A stretch of 18,361 nt of DNA from the NCBI GenBank assembly GCA_946183815.1, contig CAMHDG010000005.1:1-18361 (forward strand), written 5' to 3'. The notes beneath the pieces were generated by a model, which ran no database searches, had not been told where the DNA came from, and worked only from the letters and a program-made list of their open reading frames with translations. Made by a program: the position numbers and the translations under genes. This stretch comes from an uncultured bacterium (GTDB taxonomy: Bacteria > Cyanobacteriota > Vampirovibrionia > Gastranaerophilales > Gastranaerophilaceae). The first letter of the stretch is position 1; the number at the start of each line of letters is the position of its first letter. Of this stretch, positions 1-7,290 are shown in pieces.

Positions 1-758
1 TATTTAGCCAAGATTTATTTAATTTCTTATCAGAGTATCCGAACGACAGAGAAATGGTTGTCAAAGATAATAACGGGGAAGAAACCGTAAGGAAAGATAT
101 TATTGATACTTACGGGAGTGTAAAAAAAGTAACACAAAATCCTAATGAAATATCTCAAATAGTCAATGCCTGTCAGGTCGGAAGCAGAAATAACCAAAAA
201 GTTGATAGTTATGTTATAAAACTTTGCACCGAAATGATTAAAAATGGAAAATCAGTAGAGGATGCCACTTCGGATATTAATGATGCGAAACTGAAATCTA
301 TTGACAGAGGGGTAATTTTTGATAAAGATTTGTTCAATTTTTTGCAAGAATATCCTGACAGCAGAAACTATGTAGTAGAAAACCGAGAACATTACAGCCT
401 CTTCAGGAAAGACAGAGCAAATATTTATCCTGAACTACTTAATCATTCTGCTAAATTTGAAGACATTGGCGATATTATGGAATCCTGCGAATTATATAAT
501 TCAAAAGAAGGACACCGTATTGACAGACAACTTGTTAATCTTGCAGAAGATTTGCTCGATATAAATTCCGAATGGACTAAAAACCATGACAGAATCATGA
601 GCGGAGTCAAAAGTGCAAACGGCTATTACGGATATACAAAAATAAGCCCTCAAAAATATGAACTTGCAAAAACGATGTCAGAAAATGGGAATTACAGCAT
701 TAATTCTATATATTCAGCAGTCGTTTTAAATATGAAAAATGTTGAACTTTTGAAATAA
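1..758 (+). CDS. C-terminal part of a ~105-residue-repeat protein, function unknown (5' truncated)
   Basis: The reading frame is open from position 3, so the first ATG at 54 is internal and the true start lies left of the window. About 251 residues are visible. I do not recognise the family. The protein is internally repetitive: the block FSQDLFNFLSEYPNDREMVV (from 3) recurs as FDKDLFNFLQEYPDSRNYVV (from 318) and more weakly from 642 (ISPQKYELAKTM). The spacing is 105 then 108 residues, so two full units and a truncated third are seen. The composition is charged, Asn-rich and apparently helical. No membrane segment is visible, and a signal peptide cannot be judged without the N-terminus. The stop is TAA at 756-758. 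A duplicated octamer TATAACCC (759-766, 767-774) follows directly. Whether it belongs with the efflux operon downstream is unclear; 142 bp separate them and there is no convincing terminator. Confidence 0.8.
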   Translation, partial: FSQDLFNFLSEYPNDREMVVKDNNGEETVRKDIIDTYGSVKKVTQNPNEISQIVNACQVGSRNNQKVDSYVIKLCTEMIKNGKSVEDATSDINDAKLKSIDRGVIFDKDLFNFLQEYPDSRNYVVENREHYSLFRKDRANIYPELLNHSAKFEDIGDIMESCELYNSKEGHRIDRQLVNLAEDLLDINSEWTKNHDRIMSGVKSANGYYGYTKISPQKYELAKTMSENGNYSINSIYSAVVLNMKNVELLK

Positions 759-836
759 TATAACCCTATAACCCATATACATTTTTCTTTTTTTACGATA
801 TTATAATATTGATAAATAGATTGTACGTATAATGAG

Positions 837-887
837 ATGGGGATATTTAAGCGGATTATTATCTGCAAGTATTCAACTATATCCCAT
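837..887 (+). promoter_or_regulatory. Leader hairpin and putative -10 upstream of the efflux operon
   Basis: A TATAAT at 828-833 lies just upstream, but no good -35 sits at 16-18 bp (a TTGATA at 809 is only 13 bp away), so the promoter is weakly supported. An imperfect inverted repeat follows: ATGGGGATAT (837-846) against ATATCCCAT (879-887), nine pairs with one bulged G, closing about 32 nt of loop. It ends 4 nt before the GGAGAG ribosome-binding site of the membrane-fusion gene, so it could affect translation or act as a regulator site. Confidence 0.35.
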
Positions 888-900
888 TAGTGGAGAGATT

Positions 901-2103
901 ATGAGAAAAAAAATTACCATAATTATTTGTGTAGTATTTGGTTTAATTTTGCTACGATATTGTATAACAGAATTTAACACCCACATGACAAAAATTAATA
1001 TGCAAAAAGTTGCCATGCCCGAAATAATGGTAGAAACAGTTAAGTCACAAGATATAATAAAAAGTTTTGAAGCACCTGCGAGAGTTGTTGCAAAGTATCA
1101 GGTTAATGTTGAGGCTCGTATAGACGGTTACTTGTTACAAAGTTACTTTAAGGAAGGTGATTTTGTAAAGGCGGGGCAAATTCTTTTTGAGATTGAACCA
1201 CAGGGATATCAATATGCACTCCAACAGGCACAGGCAAATATGAAAAGTGCAAGAGCGAAACAAATTTATTATGACAAACAAAGTGCAAGAGCAAAACAAC
1301 TTGTCGAGCACGATTACATTGCAAAAGCAGATTACGATAACGCAGTTGCTCAAAGAGATTCATTCAGAGCGGATTATCAAAGATCTTTAAGTGCATACAA
1401 CGATGCAAGAAGAAATTTGAGTTATACAAAAGTTAAAGCACCTGTATCCGGCAGAGTCGGTATGATAACAGTAACAGTCGGAAACTATGTCAGAATGAAT
1501 GCCGGCTCACTTACAACAATATACAGTGTTAATCCTATTTACGTTACATTCCCTCTTGAGGCGAACGACTTTAACGAACTTATCAGAATTGACGGTTCGG
1601 CAAGAGTGAACAGAAAAGTTGAGTTCATATTTAGTAATGGTAAAAAATATGAATTAACAGGGATTCAGAATTTCTTTGATAACAAAGTTGATGAAGCAAG
1701 CGGAACGGTTACCCTTCGTGCGACCTTCAACAACGATAACAATCGATTAATGGCAGGCGATTACGGCAGAGCAATCATTTATTCCACAAAAACTGACCCA
1801 ACTCCTGTTATTCCAACAAAGGCTATTCAAGAAAATCAGGAAGGTAAATACATTTACAAAGTAGATGAAAAAGGAATTCCTACACTTGTATATATTAAAG
1901 TTTTAGAACACAAAGGGGATATAACTCTGATAAAAGATGGGATAAAAATCGGAGATAGAATTGCCGTTGGAGGATTACAACAAATTATCCCCGGTACACC
2001 TGCAAAAATAGTTGACAACTTACCAGAACAAGAGGTTAAAAAACCGAATATATTTGTAAGAATTTTGCGAAAAATAAAAAGAATTATAAAGGGTAATAAA
2101 TAA
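901..2103 (+). CDS. RND efflux membrane-fusion protein (AcrA/MexA family)
   Basis: Periplasmic adaptor linking the inner-membrane RND pump to the TolC-like channel. The start is ATG 901, giving 400 aa: GGAGAG at 892-897 is well placed and an uncleaved-type hydrophobic N-terminus follows (residues 5-20, ITIIICVVFGLILL). The longer frame from ATG 832 adds 23 residues without a Shine-Dalgarno and overlaps the leader hairpin. Family features appear in order: first lipoyl half (about residues 65-100, VEARIDGYLLQSYFKEGD), an Ala/Gln-rich alpha-hairpin coiled coil (about 103-175), second lipoyl half (YTKVKAPVSGRVG), then beta-barrel and membrane-proximal domains, and a basic C-terminus (KIKRIIKGNK). 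There is no lipobox with small residues before Cys10, so it is probably membrane-anchored rather than a lipoprotein. Its stop overlaps the next start (TAATG), indicating translational coupling. Confidence 0.93.
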   Translation: MRKKITIIICVVFGLILLRYCITEFNTHMTKINMQKVAMPEIMVETVKSQDIIKSFEAPARVVAKYQVNVEARIDGYLLQSYFKEGDFVKAGQILFEIEPQGYQYALQQAQANMKSARAKQIYYDKQSARAKQLVEHDYIAKADYDNAVAQRDSFRADYQRSLSAYNDARRNLSYTKVKAPVSGRVGMITVTVGNYVRMNAGSLTTIYSVNPIYVTFPLEANDFNELIRIDGSARVNRKVEFIFSNGKKYELTGIQNFFDNKVDEASGTVTLRATFNNDNNRLMAGDYGRAIIYSTKTDPTPVIPTKAIQENQEGKYIYKVDEKGIPTLVYIKVLEHKGDITLIKDGIKIGDRIAVGGLQQIIPGTPAKIVDNLPEQEVKKPNIFVRILRKIKRIIKGNK

Positions 2104-5100
2104 TGGCGGGGAATTTATTTGTAAAACGACCAAAATTAGCGATTGTAATATCTCTTGCAATAATACTTGCAGGGATTATTACAATGGTAAATTTGCCTGT
2201 TGAAGAATACCCGTCAATTACGCCACCACAGGTAATTGTATCGGCAACGTATAGCGGGGCAAGTTCCGATGTAATAGCATCAACGGTAGCAGCCCCTATT
2301 GAACTTCAGGTGAACGGGGTTGATAACATGATATATATGACCTCTGATTCAATGAACGGGTCTTATAAATTAACCATATATTTTGCAGTCGGAACAAATC
2401 CTGATATGGCACTTGTGAACGTACAAAACCAGTTACAATTAGTTACTCCGCGTCTGCCGGAGGAGGTTCGGAAATATGGTTTGACTGTTCGTAAATCAAC
2501 CGGTGGACCGGGGGTTTTGATGATGTCATTAAAATCGCCTCATGGCACGTATGATTCTCTGTATCTGGCAAATTATGCCATAAGATATATTAAAGATGAG
2601 ATTGAACGTATCAGAGAAGTCGGAGAAGTTAATGTATATGGTGCAGGCGAATATGCTATGCGCATATGGTTAAAACCTGACAGAATGGCAAGTTTAGGAA
2701 TTTCTCCTTCTGATGTCGCCGCAGCAATTCAATCGCAAAACGTACAATCTCCGGCAGGTGATTTAGGCGGACAGCCTATGAAGAACCCTCAAATGATGAA
2801 ATTCACACTAAAAACAAAAGGTCGTCTAAAAACAGTTGAAGAATTTGAAAATATAGTAATCAAATCAGATTCAATGGGGGCTAATGTAAAAATTAAAGAT
2901 ATTGCAAGAGTAGAGATGGGGGCAAACACTTACACATCAGTTTCACGTGTTGACGGGCTAAAAATGGCTATTATCTCTGTTTCGCAGTTGCCTAACGCAA
3001 ACGCTATCAGTCTTGCTAATAAAATACAAAAGAAAATGGCTGTTATCGCAAAGTCGTTCCCGCCTGATATGGTTTGGGCTGTTCAGTACGATAACACTCT
3101 TTTCGTAAGAGAATCTATACACGAAGTTGTTAGTGCGATTTTACTTGCAATTTTACTTGTAAGTATTGTAACCTATTTATTCCTCGGAACAGCAAGAGCA
3201 GCGTTTATTCCATTCTGTGCAATTCCTGTATCATTATTAGGGGTATTCATATTTATGGGGGCTTTCGGATTTTCTATAAATCTGCTTATCCTGTTTGGAC
3301 TGGTACTTGCAGTTGGACTGGTTGTTGACGATGCGATTGTTGTACTTGAAAATACCCAACGACATATTCAGGAGGGTAAAGATCCTAAAACTGCAACGGA
3401 AATAACGATGGAAGAAGTATTTGGTGCGGTTGTTGCTACATCACTTGTACTTATGGCGGTATTTGTTCCAGTATCGTTTATGGGCGGTATTACAGGTCAA
3501 ATGTTCAGACAATTCGGACTTTGTCTTGCAACTTCAATCGGACTGTCCACACTCGTTGCACTTACACTTTCTCCTGCACTATGTTCAATTATACTTAAAG
3601 GCGGAGTCGAAAAAGCCGATTTTGAATTTATCCAAAAGTTTGACGACTGGTTTGACTCAATAAAAGGGAAATACTTAAATGCGGTAAATTACTTTGTTTC
3701 TAAACCGAAGAACACTGTAAAACTATTAGGACTGTTCTTCCTGTTTATACTATTTATGTTTACAATCATTCCAAAAGGCTTCTTGCCTGATGAGGACAGA
3801 GGGGCGTTATTCACTCAAATTCAACTTCCTGACGGGTCTTCACTGGATAGAACGGATAAGGTCGGACAAGAAATTGTTAAATATGTATCGACTATCCCGG
3901 GGGTAAGAAGTGCACTTGAAATCGCAGGATTCTCCGGAGAAAACACAGCACTTATTGTATCTGAACTTGACGAATGGTCAGAACGTAAAAGTTCTAAAAA
4001 ATCACTCAACCATATCGCAAGACAAATAAATAATAAATACAGACATTTTCAGGATGCCTCCTGTGCAACATTTGCACCTCCTGCTATTACCGGTATGAGT
4101 ATGTTTGGCGGGTTTGAATACAGACTGCTTGATAAAGGAAATAAGACTCCTGAAGAACTATACGATGCTTCACAAGAATTTTTGAGAAAAATCGGTAAAA
4201 ACCCTAAATTTGCAAAATTATTCTCTACTTATACAGCAACCCTGCCACAAATAAAAGTTACGATTGATGATGAAAAGGCAATGGCTCTGGGGGTAAACAT
4301 ATCTGATATATATAGCACGCTGGCAGCACAATTAGGTTCATCATATATAAATGACTTTAACCAATTTGGTCGTGTATATCGTGTCTATATTCAGGCTGAT
4401 TCACAATTCAGAGAGCAAAAACGCAATTTAGAGGGGATATATGTTCGTAACAACATGGGCGGAATGGTACCGATTACGGCATTAGTAAAACTTGAGGATA
4501 CAACAGGTCCTTACACAATATCAAGATACAACATGTACCCTGCGGTACTGATTAACGGACAACCTGCTAACAACATAAGTTCAGGTCAGGCAATGGCAGA
4601 AATGGAAAAACTTTCCGATAAATATCTTGACAGAGATATGGGCTACGAGTGGTCGGGGACATCAATGCAAGAAAAAGAATCTTCAGGTCAAATCGGACCT
4701 ATCCTTGCTCTTGCACTAACATTTGTATATCTGTTCCTTGTAGCGTTATATGAAAGTTGGACACTACCTGTTGCTGTTATGTTAATTTCCCCTATTGCAC
4801 TGGTAGGAGCATTATTCTTCCAGTATATATCCGGCTATACCCTTGATATATACGCTCAAATCGGGCTTGTTATGTTGGTAGGTTTAGGAACGAAACAAGC
4901 AATTCTGATAGTTGAATTTGCAAAAGATGCCATGGAGAAAGACGGGCTACACTATGTTGATGCGGCTATGCAGGCAGCGAGTCTGCGTTTTAGGGCGGTT
5001 ATGATGACAAATATTGCTTTTATCCTTGGGCTTGTTCCGTTGATTACCGCAAGCGGAGCGGGTGCAGGCAGTCGTCATTCTATCGGGATGACGGTGTTTG

Positions 5101-5315
5101 GAGGAATGATTGCCGTTTCATTTATCGGAAGTATCCTTGTCCCTGCCTTCTTTGTTGCTGTTAATATTATGAAGGAATGGGCTCAAAAAGGCGGAATAAA
5201 AAATATTGCTCTTAAACTCTTTGGCAAAGCAAAAGAGGTGTCTAAAAAAGCAAGCGAAAAACTTTCCGAAGAAATTAACAAAAAGAAAAATCAAAAAGGA
5301 GGAGAAAATGATTAA
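2103..5315 (+). CDS. RND multidrug efflux transporter, inner-membrane pump (AcrB/HAE1 family)
   Basis: Proton-driven inner-membrane exporter of 1070 aa, close to the ~1050 aa typical of AcrB. Two homologous halves each have a first transmembrane helix, a large periplasmic porter/docking domain and a block of helices. The TM4 proton-relay pair is present as D409-D410 in GLVVDDAIVVLEN. The partner lysine is K931 (GLGTKQAILIVEFAKD) and a conserved threonine T969 lies in MMTNIAF; these correspond to AcrB D407/D408, K940 and T978. The periplasmic GFLPDEDRG motif and the MSMFGGFEYRL segment also fit. All key residues are intact, so it should be active. The C-terminal tail is cytoplasmic and Lys/Glu-rich. 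It starts 1 nt inside the adaptor stop and overlaps the TolC start by 8 nt, so the three subunits are coupled. The substrate cannot be read from the sequence. Confidence 0.96.
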   Translation: MAGNLFVKRPKLAIVISLAIILAGIITMVNLPVEEYPSITPPQVIVSATYSGASSDVIASTVAAPIELQVNGVDNMIYMTSDSMNGSYKLTIYFAVGTNPDMALVNVQNQLQLVTPRLPEEVRKYGLTVRKSTGGPGVLMMSLKSPHGTYDSLYLANYAIRYIKDEIERIREVGEVNVYGAGEYAMRIWLKPDRMASLGISPSDVAAAIQSQNVQSPAGDLGGQPMKNPQMMKFTLKTKGRLKTVEEFENIVIKSDSMGANVKIKDIARVEMGANTYTSVSRVDGLKMAIISVSQLPNANAISLANKIQKKMAVIAKSFPPDMVWAVQYDNTLFVRESIHEVVSAILLAILLVSIVTYLFLGTARAAFIPFCAIPVSLLGVFIFMGAFGFSINLLILFGLVLAVGLVVDDAIVVLENTQRHIQEGKDPKTATEITMEEVFGAVVATSLVLMAVFVPVSFMGGITGQMFRQFGLCLATSIGLSTLVALTLSPALCSIILKGGVEKADFEFIQKFDDWFDSIKGKYLNAVNYFVSKPKNTVKLLGLFFLFILFMFTIIPKGFLPDEDRGALFTQIQLPDGSSLDRTDKVGQEIVKYVSTIPGVRSALEIAGFSGENTALIVSELDEWSERKSSKKSLNHIARQINNKYRHFQDASCATFAPPAITGMSMFGGFEYRLLDKGNKTPEELYDASQEFLRKIGKNPKFAKLFSTYTATLPQIKVTIDDEKAMALGVNISDIYSTLAAQLGSSYINDFNQFGRVYRVYIQADSQFREQKRNLEGIYVRNNMGGMVPITALVKLEDTTGPYTISRYNMYPAVLINGQPANNISSGQAMAEMEKLSDKYLDRDMGYEWSGTSMQEKESSGQIGPILALALTFVYLFLVALYESWTLPVAVMLISPIALVGALFFQYISGYTLDIYAQIGLVMLVGLGTKQAILIVEFAKDAMEKDGLHYVDAAMQAASLRFRAVMMTNIAFILGLVPLITASGAGAGSRHSIGMTVFGGMIAVSFIGSILVPAFFVAVNIMKEWAQKGGIKNIALKLFGKAKEVSKKASEKLSEEINKKKNQKGGEND

Positions 5316-7017
5316 AAAAATATTAGCCATTTTCTTCTCGCTAACACTTATCAGCCAAAATTTTGTTTGTGCTGAAAATGGGCTGGGAAAAACATTTTCT
5401 AAAGATGAATATCCTGATAGCGATGTTGTTGCTCCTTTAGTTGATTTGAACGGACAAAGTGAAAATGTTACGGTACATGGAGGTATTCAGAACACACTGG
5501 ATGTTAATCTGGATGACTGTATAAAATTTGCACTGGGGAACAACCCCAGAATACAGGCGGCTATTCAGGATGTTTTTGCATCAGATGCAAGAATAAGGCA
5601 AACATGGGCGAATTGGTTTCCTCAAATATCTTTTCAGTCAGGTTATTCAAGAATACGTCAACTCCAACTTGCTGACGCCTTTGGACGAGCAATGGTTTAT
5701 AACTATTATACTTTAGGTCAGATTTCTTTGTCAGAGATGTTATATGACTTTGGAGTTACTCAAAATCAGGTAACTATTCGGAAGTTAGAAAACAAACAAT
5801 ATAACCTTATTTTAACCGAAACGATAAATGACGTTATTTGTGATGTAAAAAGTGCTTATTACAATGTCTTATACACAATAGAACAGAAAAAAGTAGCGGA
5901 AGAAATGGTTAAAAGATACGAACTGTTCTATAATCAGGCGAAAGCGTACTATAATGCCGGTACAAAACCAAAAGTTGATTTAACTATTGCTCAGGTAAAT
6001 TTAAGTAATTCAAAATTAAATTTAATAGAAGCAGAAAATGCTGTTGATATAGCAATGGCAAAACTCAACAATGCAATGGGACTTCCTTATACTTACAGAT
6101 ACAGGATTAATGACGTTTTAAAAAATAAGCCTTGTAACTTAACCCTTGACGAAGCAGTTAATATTGCAAAAGAATCAAGACCTGATTTTAAACTTGCACT
6201 AACAAAAGTTGAAACCGCTAATCAATCAATAAAATTAGTGAGAAAATCATGGGCACCTCAATTAACAGTTGAAGGTCAGTTTGAAATTGGGGGTAAAAAT
6301 CCGACAGCAAACCACGGTTACAATTTTGGGGCATATTTGAATTTTCCTACTTTTAATGCAATGTTACTAAAAAATGAGTTAAAAGAGGCTAAATCTCTAC
6401 ATTCAAAAGAAATAGCAAATTCAATAAATACCAAGAATAATATTTATTTAGAAATCCAAAATGCATATTATGTTTTAAGAGAAAAGAAAAACAAAATTCC
6501 TGTAGCGACCGTAAATGTAAAACAGGCAAAAGAAAACTATGAACTATCATTTGGCAGATACAGAGTAGGGGTTGGAGATCCGGTTGAATTAAAAGAGGCA
6601 CAGGTTCAACTCCAAAATGCAGAATTACAATACTATAACACTCTGTATGAATACAATACGGCAAAAGCAAACCTTGAAAAAGCAATAGGCAGAAATATTG
6701 TTGAAAATCAGATAACGCTTAATTTAGATAAAAACAAACTAAAAGAAGAAAACAAACAATTAAAAGAACAGGAAAAACAGGCAAGAGAAGAAGATAAAGT
6801 ACTAAAGAAACAGGACAAAAAGACCGAAAAACAAAAGAGAAGAAAAATTGTTGTTCTCGGTCAGAACAATGCCGAAATACGAGAAATTAAAGCAAATGAA
6901 AACGCAGGTGTTATTAATGTCAACGACCAAAAAGCAACCCCAAACAATCCTGTTGCCGAAGATAAAACCTCCTTAAAAGATAAGATTAAATCAAACTTTA
7001 AACCAAAAACAAAGTAA
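5308..7017 (+). CDS. TolC-family outer-membrane efflux protein
   Basis: Outer-membrane channel of the tripartite exporter. ATG 5308 is chosen because AAAGGAGGAG at 5295-5304 precedes it and it gives a clean type I signal peptide (MIKKILAIFF..., predicted cleavage after VCA at residue 22). The longer upstream frame is only an overlap with the pump. The product is 569 aa. Two outer-membrane-efflux repeats are visible: LNLDDCIKFALGNNPRIQAA (about 65-84) and LTLDEAVNIAKESRPDFKLA (about 277-296), each followed by long coiled-coil helices. The end of the second repeat (ELSFGRYRVGVGDPVELKEA) is canonical. Unusual is a roughly 97-residue C-terminal extension after about residue 472. It is Lys/Glu-rich, coiled-coil-like (KEENKQLKEQEKQAREED) and then basic and disordered, well beyond the normal end of the family. 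The stop is TAA 7015-7017, with no clear terminator after it. Confidence 0.93.
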   Translation: MIKKILAIFFSLTLISQNFVCAENGLGKTFSKDEYPDSDVVAPLVDLNGQSENVTVHGGIQNTLDVNLDDCIKFALGNNPRIQAAIQDVFASDARIRQTWANWFPQISFQSGYSRIRQLQLADAFGRAMVYNYYTLGQISLSEMLYDFGVTQNQVTIRKLENKQYNLILTETINDVICDVKSAYYNVLYTIEQKKVAEEMVKRYELFYNQAKAYYNAGTKPKVDLTIAQVNLSNSKLNLIEAENAVDIAMAKLNNAMGLPYTYRYRINDVLKNKPCNLTLDEAVNIAKESRPDFKLALTKVETANQSIKLVRKSWAPQLTVEGQFEIGGKNPTANHGYNFGAYLNFPTFNAMLLKNELKEAKSLHSKEIANSINTKNNIYLEIQNAYYVLREKKNKIPVATVNVKQAKENYELSFGRYRVGVGDPVELKEAQVQLQNAELQYYNTLYEYNTAKANLEKAIGRNIVENQITLNLDKNKLKEENKQLKEQEKQAREEDKVLKKQDKKTEKQKRRKIVVLGQNNAEIREIKANENAGVINVNDQKATPNNPVAEDKTSLKDKIKSNFKPKTK

Positions 7018-7042
7018 ATGTATTTTTGTCGGATATGTTTTA

Positions 7043-7071
7043 TTAACAAATTTTATTTAGTGTGCTATAAT
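7043..7071 (+). promoter_or_regulatory. Sigma-70 promoter with extended -10
   Basis: TTAACA at 7043-7048, a 17-bp spacer, and TATAAT at 7066-7071 preceded by TGC (7063-7065), which makes an extended -10. This is the best match to a vegetative promoter in the window. The predicted start is near 7078, giving a 5' leader of about 210 nt to the repeat-protein gene at 7291. It separates that gene from the efflux operon just upstream. Confidence 0.7.
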
Positions 7072-7077
7072 TTGCGT

Positions 7078-7254
7078 ATGGAACACAGCATGCTAAACAT
7101 TGGTCTTTTCTCAGTTTTAGAGGGGGGGGTAAAACCCTTATCAGACCTTGCTTTCAGAGGTTTGGCAAATATAAAATTAAATATAAACAAAGAAATCTTG
7201 CTTATGAATAATGAGCAGGATTTTTTCGTGTTTTCTTCCTCACAGGAAGGTTAA
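7078..7254 (+). other. Possible 58-codon leader ORF (weak)
   Basis: An open frame of 58 codons begins at the predicted transcription start itself (ATG 7078) and ends 36 nt before the next gene. It has no Shine-Dalgarno, contains a run of eight G (7122-7129) and matches no family I know. It would have to be translated leaderlessly. It may simply be untranslated leader that happens to be open; it is recorded because the G-run would switch its frame. Confidence 0.2.
7102..7147 (+). promoter_or_regulatory. Structured leader with G8 tract
   Basis: Nested inverted repeats: GGTCT (7102-7106) with AGACC (7143-7147), and inside it GTTTTA (7114-7119) with TAAAAC (7130-7135), presenting a G8 run (7122-7129) in the loop. 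The G-run can alternatively pair with CCC at 7135-7137. No known riboswitch class is recognised. A second small hairpin, CTTCCT/AGGAAG with loop CAC, sits further down near 7236-7250. Confidence 0.4.
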
Positions 7255-7290
7255 AAAATTGAGTATATCTAAGAAAAAAAGGAGAAATTT

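Noticed and set aside
832..900. Alternative upstream start of the membrane-fusion protein at ATG 832
   Set aside because: It lacks a Shine-Dalgarno, overlaps the putative -10 and leader hairpin, and adds residues before an otherwise typical N-terminus with a good RBS at 901.
7018..7290. Known riboswitch in the long leader of the repeat-protein gene
   Set aside because: I compared it mentally with c-di-GMP, SAM, glycine, TPP and yybP-ykoY type signatures and found no conserved core; only simple inverted repeats are supported.
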